From Ilumatobacteraceae bacterium (GTDB lineage: Bacteria; Actinomycetota; Acidimicrobiia; Acidimicrobiales; Ilumatobacteraceae), in contig JAHRVJ010000117.1 in assembly GCA_019090765.1 (NCBI GenBank), positions 1-7,816 on the forward strand: a stretch of 7,816 nucleotides of DNA. Reading direction: 5' to 3'. Of the stretch, positions 1-5,693 are shown piece by piece; within the stretch, counting starts at the first letter, position 1, and every line of letters starts with the position of its first letter. The position numbers and the translations under genes were made by a program. The notes below the pieces were generated by a model. The model saw nothing but the letters and a program-made list of their open reading frames with translations, had not been told where the DNA came from and did no database searches.

Positions 1-416
1 AAGATTTCAAGGAGACCGACTCGGGAATCGAGTACATCGGCCAGCAGAAGCAACAGATGGGCGACGGCGGATTGATTGCTCAGATCACCGACACAACTAC
101 CGGCGAAGTCATCGCGGTCACCAACGGCGAGTGGGCAACCCTCGTGATCCACCGCGCACCACTCAATACCGACTGCGAGAAGGACGCCGACCCAGACGCC
201 ACCTGCCAGTACGAAATCACGACTCCGCCGGCCGGCTGGGCCGAGCCAGGGTTCGATGACAGCGGTTGGGGCACCGCCACCGTTTGGAGCGAGGCCGACG
301 TCGGCCCGAAGGACGGCTACGACGAGATTGCTTGGGACCCCGCCGCCGATCTCATTTGGGGCACCGATCTCGAGGTCGACAACACTGTGCTCGTCCGAGT
401 CACCACCTCGGGGTGA
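1..416 (+). CDS. 3' part of probable extracytoplasmic protein with galactose-binding-like C-terminus (5' end outside window)
   Basis: The frame is open from the left edge (first full codon at position 3) to TGA at 414-416, giving 137 residues. The ATG at 57 is internal to this frame and nothing marks it as a start, so I treat the gene as cut by the window. The C-terminal part has the pattern W79, GFDDSGW (83-89), a GYDEI segment and DLEVDNTVLVRV at the end. This resembles the jelly-roll, galactose-binding-like segments of secreted hydrolases and adhesins ('FDDSxW' motif). Two cysteines (C58, C68) flank an Asp-rich loop and could form a disulfide, which fits an exported protein. The N-terminal part (DSGIEYIG, MGDGG, DTTTGEV) is beta-rich with no motif I can assign. 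There are no membrane helices in the visible part. Function unknown; the fold guess rests on motif resemblance only. Confidence 0.72.
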   Translation, partial: DFKETDSGIEYIGQQKQQMGDGGLIAQITDTTTGEVIAVTNGEWATLVIHRAPLNTDCEKDADPDATCQYEITTPPAGWAEPGFDDSGWGTATVWSEADVGPKDGYDEIAWDPAADLIWGTDLEVDNTVLVRVTTSG

Positions 417-505
417 GGCCAAGCGGTTCTGCCGGACCACTATTTGGCGGAGACTCGTGCTCCGTAGCCAGGCGCCGGGTCCGAGACAGCATCGGGCAAC
501 AGCGC

Positions 506-511
506 TACGGT
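506..511 (+). promoter_or_regulatory. Possible leaderless-type -10 element (TACGGT)
   Basis: TACGGT fits the TAnnnT -10 pattern and is followed by exactly 7 nt and then the ATG at 519. In actinobacteria that spacing usually means the transcript begins at the start codon. No good Shine-Dalgarno lies upstream of 519, which agrees. The same hexamer at the same distance precedes the PPOX-like gene on the other strand. The motif is GC-rich and short, so chance remains possible. Confidence 0.35.
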
Positions 512-518
512 GGGCGCG

Positions 519-1358
519 ATGTTCGACCGTATGCGTTCAGGATGGCAGCTAACCAAGAAGGCCTGGGGCGTCGTCCGCACCAATAAAAGCTTGGCCAAAC
601 TCCCCCTGAAGGGAGGCGCATTCGCGCTGCTGGTGTCGCTCGTGTTTGTCGTTCCCGGCATGATCTTGCTGGGGTCCGACGACACCGTCCTCGACGCCGC
701 CGGGATCGTCCTGATCGCCTTCGGCTCTTATCTCGCTTCTTTCATCGTGATCTATTACAACGTGATCCTTGCCGCCGCGGCCAATGAGGCCCTGCAAGAC
801 CGGGAGCCCGACATTGCGGCGGCTCGGGCAATAGCGCGTAGCCGGATTCCAGTCATCGCCGGGTGGGCTCTGGTCTCAGCGCTGGTTTCGCTCTTCTTCG
901 CGATCCTGCGCGATCGTGGTGGAATCGCCGGACAAATAGTCGCCGGTCTCGGAGCGGCCGTTTGGGGTCTCGTCACGTTCTTGGTCATCCCCGTCATTGC
1001 GCTCGAAGGCATCGGCCCAGTCGCCGCTATCAAACGGTCAGGGCATCTCGTCAAATCTCGTTGGGGCCAGCAGATCACCGGCGACATCGTCATTGGCGGC
1101 ATTGCCATGCTGATCATGCTTGCTGGCATGCTTGTTGGCGGGCTCGGAATATTCCTCGTCGCGTCCGGCTCAACCGCCGGACTGGCTGGTGGCAGCCTGC
1201 TAGCTATCGCTGGTCTGGTCATCGTCGTTGGGGGAGCCGTTTACAGCGGCGCTACTCGCGGCGTATTTGGAGTGGCCCTCTACCATTTCGCATCCGAAGA
1301 AAGGGCCGTAGGGCCGTTCACGACAGCCGAGCTTTCCTCCGCTGCCCGCTCGAAGTAG
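519..1358 (+). CDS. DUF6159-like integral membrane protein
   Basis: This 279-residue protein (from ATG 519) opens with a short amphipathic segment (MFDRMRSGWQLTKKAWGVVR) followed by about six hydrophobic helices. From ATG 519 these lie at roughly 30-50, 62-88, 110-128, 139-165, 190-215 and 223-245. A soluble, charged stretch at about 90-108 (QDREPDIAAARAIARSR) sits between helices 2 and 3. The N-terminal 'GWxLxKxAWxVvRxNKSLakLPL' pattern and overall layout match the DUF6159 family of uncharacterised actinobacterial membrane proteins. No catalytic or transport motif is visible. GTG at 510 would add only three residues; I prefer ATG 519 because the TACGGT motif sits 7 nt before it. The gene ends 11 bp from the convergent DUF1697 gene, with no clear terminator between them. 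Function unknown; family assignment fairly confident. Confidence 0.8.
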   Translation: MFDRMRSGWQLTKKAWGVVRTNKSLAKLPLKGGAFALLVSLVFVVPGMILLGSDDTVLDAAGIVLIAFGSYLASFIVIYYNVILAAAANEALQDREPDIAAARAIARSRIPVIAGWALVSALVSLFFAILRDRGGIAGQIVAGLGAAVWGLVTFLVIPVIALEGIGPVAAIKRSGHLVKSRWGQQITGDIVIGGIAMLIMLAGMLVGGLGIFLVASGSTAGLAGGSLLAIAGLVIVVGGAVYSGATRGVFGVALYHFASEERAVGPFTTAELSSAARSK

Positions 1359-1369
1359 CCCCGACGCCC

Positions 1370-1906
1370 TTACAACTTGGCGACGATCTTATTGATCGTG
1401 TTCCAGTTGCGCGCGGTCGCGATTACGCCGAGTCGTTTTTCTAGGTAGGGGTTCGAGAGCTTCATCGCCTTCACTCCGTCTGGGGTCCAGACGTGAGCTT
1501 CGGTACCGCGAATTTCGAGCACTTCGGGGCTGTGATCACCCTGCATTAGCCCGCAAACCGCGGCCGTTGCGGGTTCATCCGAGAAAAAGTACACAAGGTG
1601 ACGGGACGGGTCTGTAGCGATACTGGCTAGCGGATCGTCACCGAGAAGAGCTCTCACGGTTGCGGCACTCCGAGTAACACATCGCACGTCAACTCCGAAC
1701 TCTGCGGCCAATAGCCGCTCGACCGCAACCTCTACGCGACCAGGGCTCTCATCCGAAGAGGTCAGAATGACATTCCCACTTTGTAGAACCGTTGCAACAT
1801 CGACAAAGCCAGCCTCTGTCAGCTTCACGCGTAGTTCTGCCATCGGTACCCGATTACGCGTGCCAACGTTGATCCCCCGTGGCATCACGAGATAGCGCTC
1901 GCTCAT
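1370..1906 (-). CDS. DUF1697 family protein
   Basis: This 178-residue protein is full length for DUF1697. The N-terminal RGINVG box (residues 10-15) is followed by the conserved 'xRVPMAELRxxLxxaGFxxVxTxLQSGNV' region. Mid-protein HLVYFFSDEP and the C-terminal KLSNPYLEKRLGV-ATARNWNTINK signature complete the family pattern. DUF1697 proteins are small soluble cytoplasmic alpha/beta proteins with no established reaction. ATG at 1906 (reading leftward) starts directly at the conserved N-terminus. It lies 15 bp downstream of the PPOX-like stop on the same strand, so the two are probably co-transcribed. No clear Shine-Dalgarno is seen. It converges tail to tail with the DUF6159-like gene. Family call is strong; role unknown. 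Confidence 0.9.
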   Translation of the reverse strand: MSERYLVMPRGINVGTRNRVPMAELRVKLTEAGFVDVATVLQSGNVILTSSDESPGRVEVAVERLLAAEFGVDVRCVTRSAATVRALLGDDPLASIATDPSRHLVYFFSDEPATAAVCGLMQGDHSPEVLEIRGTEAHVWTPDGVKAMKLSNPYLEKRLGVIATARNWNTINKIVAKL

Positions 1907-1921
1907 GGCGTTCGATATCGG

Positions 1922-2401
1922 TCAGGCCCGCCAGGACAACAGCTCGCCCAGACCCTGGGTCATCAGGGTGCCCGGCATCAGCCGCAATCGGTAGGGCTCG
2001 ACGCGCAAGATACCGAACGCCTCCGCCTGAGGGTCGGTCCATTCGGGGATCATCGACAGGTCGTATCCCACCGGCGCTGGGCCCTCGGCAAATCGGTCCC
2101 AACCGGCTTGACGCTGCGCGGGTGAATTCTCCCAGGTGGCCTTACAGTCCGCGGTAGCGGTGTCTTGGGAAGGTGTCCAATAGTTCAGAGATATCTGTGG
2201 TGTTTTGGCCAGGTCCTGTGCCTTCGGTGATAGCGGGGAGGTCGCAATCCAGCCAGTGAGAGTGCCGTTCTCCCATTCCCAGATTGGGTGTAAGACGCGG
2301 GTCCGCGGCGCGCCGCTGACGTCGACCGTCGCCGCCGTGCACCACACCATTCGGTGGGCCATCTCGATGAAAACAGGCGCAATCTCGTTGAGTCCAGTCA
2401 C
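1922..2401 (-). CDS. Pyridoxamine 5'-phosphate oxidase-like (FMN/F420-binding split barrel) protein
   Basis: This 159-residue protein (from GTG 2401) has the layout of an actinobacterial PPOX-like subfamily. FIEMAHRMVWCTAATVD (11-27) is followed by a short turn (SGAPRTRV), the HPIWEWENG motif (38-46), GWIATS (50-55), an SLNYWTPSQDTATADC strand pair (71-86), and the C-terminal FGILRVEPYRLRLMPG with LSWRA. These proteins form split-barrel dimers that bind FMN, F420 or haem; which cofactor, and which substrate, cannot be told here. The frame stays open to an ATG at 2611, but that extension overlaps the neighbouring gene and is low-complexity and unlike the family. GTG 2401 puts the conserved 'VTGLNEIAPVFIEMAHR' at the N-terminus and lies 7 nt after a TACGGT motif, which suggests a leaderless mRNA. 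GTG 2410 is the alternative. Confidence 0.82.
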   Translation of the reverse strand: MTGLNEIAPVFIEMAHRMVWCTAATVDVSGAPRTRVLHPIWEWENGTLTGWIATSPLSPKAQDLAKTPQISLNYWTPSQDTATADCKATWENSPAQRQAGWDRFAEGPAPVGYDLSMIPEWTDPQAEAFGILRVEPYRLRLMPGTLMTQGLGELLSWRA

Positions 2402-2408
2402 CTCCGAC

Positions 2409-2414
2409 ACCGTA
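2409..2414 (-). promoter_or_regulatory. Possible leaderless-type -10 element (TACGGT) for the PPOX-like gene
   Basis: Read leftward, CTACGGTG is followed so that exactly 7 nt (GTCGGAG) separate TACGGT from the GTG at 2401. This is the same hexamer and spacing as seen before the DUF6159-like gene. The motif lies inside a perfect 6-bp inverted repeat (2410-2426), so a regulator bound there would cover the -10. Only the sequence pattern supports this. Confidence 0.4.
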
Positions 2415-2426
2415 GTGCTGCTACGG
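2410..2426. repeat. Inverted repeat CCGTAG-N5-CTACGG over the PPOX-like promoter
   Basis: This is a perfect 6-bp inverted repeat with a 5-nt centre (TGCTG). It overlaps the proposed -10 of the PPOX-like gene, so an operator is a reasonable reading. It lacks a following T-run, which argues against an intrinsic terminator. Confidence 0.45.
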
Positions 2427-2468
2427 CGGTCACCGCATCTAGGTTTCACGTCCCCCGACGCGCTCGTT

Positions 2469-2489
2469 ACCAACGCACTCCCCGTTGGT
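2469..2489. repeat. Inverted repeat ACCAACG-N7-CGTTGGT in the intergenic gap
   Basis: A perfect 7-bp inverted repeat with a 7-nt loop (CACTCCC on the + strand). It lies between the spermidine-synthase-like and PPOX-like genes. It could be an operator or a hairpin ending leftward transcripts from the upstream gene, though no T-run follows on the minus strand. Its right arm overlaps the next repeat. Confidence 0.45.
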
Positions 2490-2506
2490 CGAATAATTCG
2501 GCGACC
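2487..2506. repeat. Inverted repeat GGTCG-N10-CGACC enclosing CGAAT-A-ATTCG
   Basis: The outer arms GGTCG (2487-2491) and CGACC (2502-2506) enclose the AT-rich near-palindrome CGAATAATTCG (2490-2500). The AT-rich centre stands out in this GC-rich window and could be part of a promoter or operator for the leftward PPOX-like/DUF1697 pair. No protein binding site of known type is recognised. Confidence 0.35.
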
Positions 2507-2570
2507 TGGCACAGCGACCGTAGCCAGCGTGCTGGGAATTCGCGAACACCTAGCTAGCGGGTTCTCGATT

Positions 2571-3281
2571 TCAGCAGGTCGCGACGTAGACCGTGCAGGC
2601 TGATTCGCCACCGGTGTAGAAGTTGGGAAAGCTCACGATGTGAGCTTTCACCTCGGCGAAAACTTCATCTATCAGTGCTACGAAATCGTTGTCGGGAGGG
2701 TCGTCTGACCACAGCGCGAATACACCACCCGACAACAGTTGGTCGCGAACTCGGGTTAGCCCCTCGGGGCTGTAGAAGCTGGCGTGGTCGGCACTGAGCA
2801 GGTGGCTTGGTGTGTGGTCAATGTCGACGAGAATCGCGTCGAACTGTTTGGGCCGGTCGCCCCCTCGCTCGATTCCTTCAGCCACCATCGCAAAGAAGTC
2901 GCCTTGCACGAAATGGCAGCGCTCGTCGGACGTGAGCTCCACACCGAGGGGAACCAGGTGGTCACGGTGCCACCCGATGACCTGTGGCAACACCTCGATC
3001 ACTTGCAGGCGGGTAATCCGTGGGTCCTCAAGTGCGACCTTGGCGGTGTAGCCCAGCCCCAACCCTCCAACGACAACGTCGAGATCATCGCCGAGCCGCG
3101 CCTCAAGACCGAGTCGCGCAACCGCCTCCTCACTGGCGGTGAACAAGCTCGACATTAAAAACTCGTCGCCCAGCTTGACCTCGAACACGTCGACCTGGAG
3201 CGTTGGTTCAAGCCGTCGGCGGAGACTTATTTCCCCCATCGGCGTGGTCTGGTGGTCGATCTCCTCAAAGGCCCGGCTCAT
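2571..3281 (-). CDS. Spermidine synthase-like protein (SAM-dependent methyltransferase fold)
   Basis: This 236-residue protein from ATG 3281 has the nucleotide-binding glycine loop VVGGLGLGYTA (70-80), followed by the acidic E96 in LQVIEVLP that would bind the ribose of SAM or decarboxylated SAM. QGDFF (126-130) and ILVDIDHTPSH (150-160) follow, the latter where polyamine synthases carry active-site aspartates. It is shorter than typical spermidine synthases (about 280-300 aa) and its N-terminus (MSRAFEEIDHQTTPMGEISLRRR) belongs to an actinobacterial subgroup of unknown substrate. I would not call it speE. The start is set by a GGGAG at 3295-3291, 9 nt before the ATG; an in-frame ATG at 3467 would overlap the divergent gene and adds unrelated residues. 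It is divergent from the hydroxylase/sigma operon, with 83 bp between the two starts. Confidence 0.8.
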   Translation of the reverse strand: MSRAFEEIDHQTTPMGEISLRRRLEPTLQVDVFEVKLGDEFLMSSLFTASEEAVARLGLEARLGDDLDVVVGGLGLGYTAKVALEDPRITRLQVIEVLPQVIGWHRDHLVPLGVELTSDERCHFVQGDFFAMVAEGIERGGDRPKQFDAILVDIDHTPSHLLSADHASFYSPEGLTRVRDQLLSGGVFALWSDDPPDNDFVALIDEVFAEVKAHIVSFPNFYTGGESACTVYVATC

Positions 3282-3364
3282 CGCCACACTCTCCCACGAG
3301 AAGGCGCCCGTGCCGTGAACCAAATGGACGGCTGGACTCGATAGAGAGGGAAAGGAGGCCTTCA
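3282..3364. promoter_or_regulatory. Divergent promoter region
   Basis: These 83 bp separate the start codons of the leftward spermidine-synthase-like gene and the rightward hydroxylase/sigma/ABC operon, so both promoters must lie here or within the opposing coding ends. I see no confident -35/-10 pair on either strand. GATAGA near 3340 is a weak + strand -10 candidate. A strong Shine-Dalgarno serves each gene. If the ECF sigma factor controls its own operon, its target promoter should be in this stretch. Confidence 0.45.
3353..3358 (+). promoter_or_regulatory. Strong ribosome binding site (AGGAGG)
   Basis: A full AGGAGG lies 6 nt before the ATG at 3365. It decides that start against a longer open frame that would begin at GTG 3203 inside the divergent gene. 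It is the strongest Shine-Dalgarno in the window and drives the first gene of the ATGA-coupled operon. Confidence 0.85.
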
Positions 3365-4378
3365 ATGAGCTCAACAACTTTCCCACCGCCCCGGCCATCG
3401 GCAATCTCGCCACCCGCCGCATCACCGCCACCACCACGTACGCCCGCAGGCAGCGTCGGCAAGCCACGACTGTTCCGACGCGTCATCAGGTGGGTCCACA
3501 TCTTGGCAATCATCGTGATCATTCCAGTCAGCGTGGTGTTGGGGTTCGGTGAGGCAGGTGGGATCTTGGCGCTATTCATCATTCTCGTCCCCTTCGAGAA
3601 GATGTTTCGACGTCACAAACAACCGATCCGCCGCCCTGGGCTTCGCACCGATCTGACGTACGCCATCATCGCGCCGCTCATGAACATCGTCGGACTCGTT
3701 GCCGTCTTTGGCCTCGCGCTCATGGCCCTACCACTATTCTTGCCCGCGATTCTGCTGCGTCCCCTGGTGCTGAATCAGCCGGGGTGGGTCATGGCACTCG
3801 AGGCGATCCTGCTACTCGACATTCTGATCTACTGGACGCACCGCTTGAGCCATGAGATTGGCCTCTTGTGGCGCTTCCATTCGATCCACCATTCGAGCGA
3901 GAAGATGGACTGGATCTCGGGAGTCAGGGAGCATCCTTTCGACGGAGCGATCATCGCCGTTCCAGTGTTCTTTCTCATAATTGCTGGATTCCAACTAGAG
4001 GTTGTCGGAATCGCCGCAGTCGTACAGGCCCTCCTTGGCCTGCTCGCTCACGCCAACATTCGGTGGCGGCTCAGACCGCTCCATCGAGTTCTGATGACAC
4101 CGGAGTTTCACCACTGGCATCACTCCAGCCATCCAGATGCGATCCACACCAACTACTCGGTGTTTCTTCCGCTCTGGGACATGCTCTGGGGCACCTACCG
4201 GATGCCTGCCAACAGCCGACCCGAGGTCTACGGAAATTCTGAAGACACTCCCCCATCGGTGACCGCCCAGATGCTCGCACCATTCTCCAAACAAATGCGC
4301 GACCGCTACCCCTTCCCACCACGGGTGCGTTCCCGCCTGCAACGATTGATCCCCTTCCGGCGGCGCTTCATAGCATGA
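3365..4378 (+). CDS. Sterol desaturase / fatty acid hydroxylase superfamily membrane enzyme
   Basis: This 337-residue membrane protein carries the histidine clusters of the di-iron fatty-acid-hydroxylase superfamily: HRLSH (159-163), HSIHH (172-176) and HHWHH (249-253), with H190 and H229 as further candidate ligands. Hydrophobic helices lie at about 42-60, 64-77, 98-138, 142-157 and 193-230. The first 30 residues are rich in Pro, Ser and Ala, a likely disordered cytoplasmic tail. The family uses O2 and a di-iron centre to hydroxylate or desaturate lipids (fatty acids, sterols, carotenoids); the substrate cannot be told here. An AGGAGG 6 nt upstream fixes the start. Its TGA overlaps the sigma factor's ATG (ATGA at 4375-4378), so it is translationally coupled to a regulator and a transporter, an unusual setting for this enzyme. 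Confidence 0.9.
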   Translation: MSSTTFPPPRPSAISPPAASPPPPRTPAGSVGKPRLFRRVIRWVHILAIIVIIPVSVVLGFGEAGGILALFIILVPFEKMFRRHKQPIRRPGLRTDLTYAIIAPLMNIVGLVAVFGLALMALPLFLPAILLRPLVLNQPGWVMALEAILLLDILIYWTHRLSHEIGLLWRFHSIHHSSEKMDWISGVREHPFDGAIIAVPVFFLIIAGFQLEVVGIAAVVQALLGLLAHANIRWRLRPLHRVLMTPEFHHWHHSSHPDAIHTNYSVFLPLWDMLWGTYRMPANSRPEVYGNSEDTPPSVTAQMLAPFSKQMRDRYPFPPRVRSRLQRLIPFRRRFIA

Positions 4379-4923
4379 CGCTGGTGACTCCTGTTCCTCC
4401 GGCACACGCGGCCGATGATGTCGACATCATTCGCCGGATCGGTCGGGGTGATCGGGGTGCACTGGAACAGCTATACGACGACAATGCCGGCTGGCTGACA
4501 GTTCGGCTCAGTCGGCGCTGCGGCAACCCCGAGCTGGTCGACACCGCACTGCAAGACACATTTCTCACCATCTGGAAAAAGGCGAGCCGCTACCAGCCAA
4601 CCGGCGACGTGGGCGCATGGATCTGGACCATCGCAATCCGTCGCTTGATCGATCAGCTACGCAAACACCCGCCACCAAGTCCAACAGCGGCCATCGCGCC
4701 GCTCGCTGACGTAATCGACCAGGAGGTCCCGTTGGCGCTCGGACACACCGAACTGGGTGAGGCCTTTGCCTCGCTCGACCCCGAACTCCAGGCTGTTATG
4801 GCCGCCACGGCACTCGACGGCTTGACCAACAGTGAAGCTGCCGACCTACTCGGCATACCTACCGGAACCGTGAAGTCGCGACTTTCTCGCGCCCGGCTGA
4901 TGCTCAAGGAGCAACTGCGATGA
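4375..4923 (+). CDS. ECF-type RNA polymerase sigma factor
   Basis: This 182-residue protein has only sigma regions 2 and 4, as in ECF (extracytoplasmic function) sigma factors. Region 2 spans about 17-97: the core-binding helix is DTALQDTFLTIWKKASRY (56-73) and the -10 recognition helix is WIWTIAIRRLIDQLRK (82-97). A Pro/Ala-rich linker (98-125) follows, then region 4 with a helix-turn-helix (LTNSEAADLLGIPTGTVKSRLSRAR, about 150-174) that reads the -35. It directs RNA polymerase to a small promoter set. Both ends are ATGA overlaps, with the hydroxylase upstream and the membrane protein downstream. ECF factors are normally held by a co-encoded anti-sigma factor, and the next gene is the only candidate here. 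Self-regulation of the operon is likely but not shown. Confidence 0.93.
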   Translation: MTLVTPVPPAHAADDVDIIRRIGRGDRGALEQLYDDNAGWLTVRLSRRCGNPELVDTALQDTFLTIWKKASRYQPTGDVGAWIWTIAIRRLIDQLRKHPPPSPTAAIAPLADVIDQEVPLALGHTELGEAFASLDPELQAVMAATALDGLTNSEAADLLGIPTGTVKSRLSRARLMLKEQLR

Positions 4924-5693
4924 CGATGCAGGAATTCGACAAGGCAATGACCCGTTGCGGCGAGGTACCCCGGTTGTTCGCGGGCCCCAGCGTCGTCACC
5001 GACCCAACCCGGCACAGCGCCAACTTCGCGGCCATCGAGGCCGAGATTGACGCACCCAAGCCCGGGCTGCTGGCCCGAGTTCTTCTCCGGCTCGGCGTTA
5101 GCGAAGACACTGTCCCGCTGGTCACCGCGACACCAGCACTGCGACGATCATGGATCGCTTCAGTCGGCCTCGCAATGTTGTTCGCGCTGACCTCGGCGGG
5201 CTCCAACACCGGCGAAGGCGCTGACCGCATCGTTGTCTTCTTAACCTTGGCACCACTGCTTCCTCTCGCTGGAGTCGCTTTGGCATTCAGCCCCAAAGTC
5301 GACCCAACTTACGAGGTTGCGCTGGCAGCGCCGATCGACGGATTCCGGCTATTCCTAATCAGGGCAATGACCGTCCTCGGCGGGAGCACGCTGGGTTTGC
5401 TGATCATGTCTGCGCTAATGCCCAGCGGCGGTCTGCAGCGAATTGCGTGGCTCCTGCCAGCCCTCGCCACAACTTCGCTGGCGATGGCATTGTCAACGCG
5501 TTTTGATCCGCTGATGGCGGCGGCCAGCGTCGGAGCTGTTTGGCTCTTGATCGTCACTATGTCAGTTTCCGCCAGCAGCGTCGCCGATGCATTTGGACCA
5601 GTGATGCAAGTGGTAAGTGCTGCTATTGCGAGCGCCGGAGCAATAGCTCTCGGGCAACGGCGTCGTCGCCTTGACATTACGAGTGACCGATGA
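4920..5693 (+). CDS. Six-helix membrane protein with cytoplasmic head; candidate anti-sigma factor / ABC-2-type permease
   Basis: The 257 residues divide into a hydrophilic head (1-75) and six predicted helices (about 77-94, 104-124, 141-166, 172-194, 198-216, 228-245), ending in a basic cytoplasmic tail (RRRR). The segments LLRLGVSEDTVPLVTATPALRRSW (56-78) and DPTYEVALAAPIDGFRLFLIRA (128-149) resemble actinobacterial proteins found between a sigma gene and an ABC ATPase gene, in which a zinc-finger anti-sigma head is joined to ABC-2-like helices. Here the head has one cysteine (C13) and no HxxxCxxC, so zinc binding is not expected. ATG 4920 overlaps the sigma stop, and its own stop overlaps the ATPase start; ATG 4926 is a near alternative. 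It probably supplies the membrane half of the transporter. An anti-sigma role is inferred from position and resemblance. Confidence 0.75.
   Translation: MTMQEFDKAMTRCGEVPRLFAGPSVVTDPTRHSANFAAIEAEIDAPKPGLLARVLLRLGVSEDTVPLVTATPALRRSWIASVGLAMLFALTSAGSNTGEGADRIVVFLTLAPLLPLAGVALAFSPKVDPTYEVALAAPIDGFRLFLIRAMTVLGGSTLGLLIMSALMPSGGLQRIAWLLPALATTSLAMALSTRFDPLMAAASVGAVWLLIVTMSVSASSVADAFGPVMQVVSAAIASAGAIALGQRRRRLDITSDR

Noticed and set aside
448..464. Hairpin CGGAG-N7-CTCCG after the first gene, considered as a terminator.
   Set aside because: The stem is only 5 bp and no T-run follows.
1359..1369. Possible bidirectional terminator between the convergent DUF6159-like and DUF1697 genes.
   Set aside because: Only 11 bp separate the stops and no inverted repeat is visible there.
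2402..2611. N-terminal extension of the PPOX-like protein to ATG 2611.
   Set aside because: It overlaps the neighbouring gene, has low-complexity sequence unlike the family, and covers the promoter-like repeats.
2784..3158. A 124-codon + strand open frame opposite the spermidine-synthase-like gene.
   Set aside because: It is antisense to a well-supported gene and its protein has no recognisable motif; long shadow frames are common in GC-rich DNA.
3203..3364. In-frame upstream extension of the hydroxylase to GTG 3203 (391 aa).
   Set aside because: It lies inside the divergent gene, and an AGGAGG 6 nt before ATG 3365 marks the true start.
3282..3467. N-terminal extension of the spermidine-synthase-like protein to ATG 3467.
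   Set aside because: It overlaps the divergent hydroxylase start and region; GGGAG 9 nt before ATG 3281 supports the shorter form.
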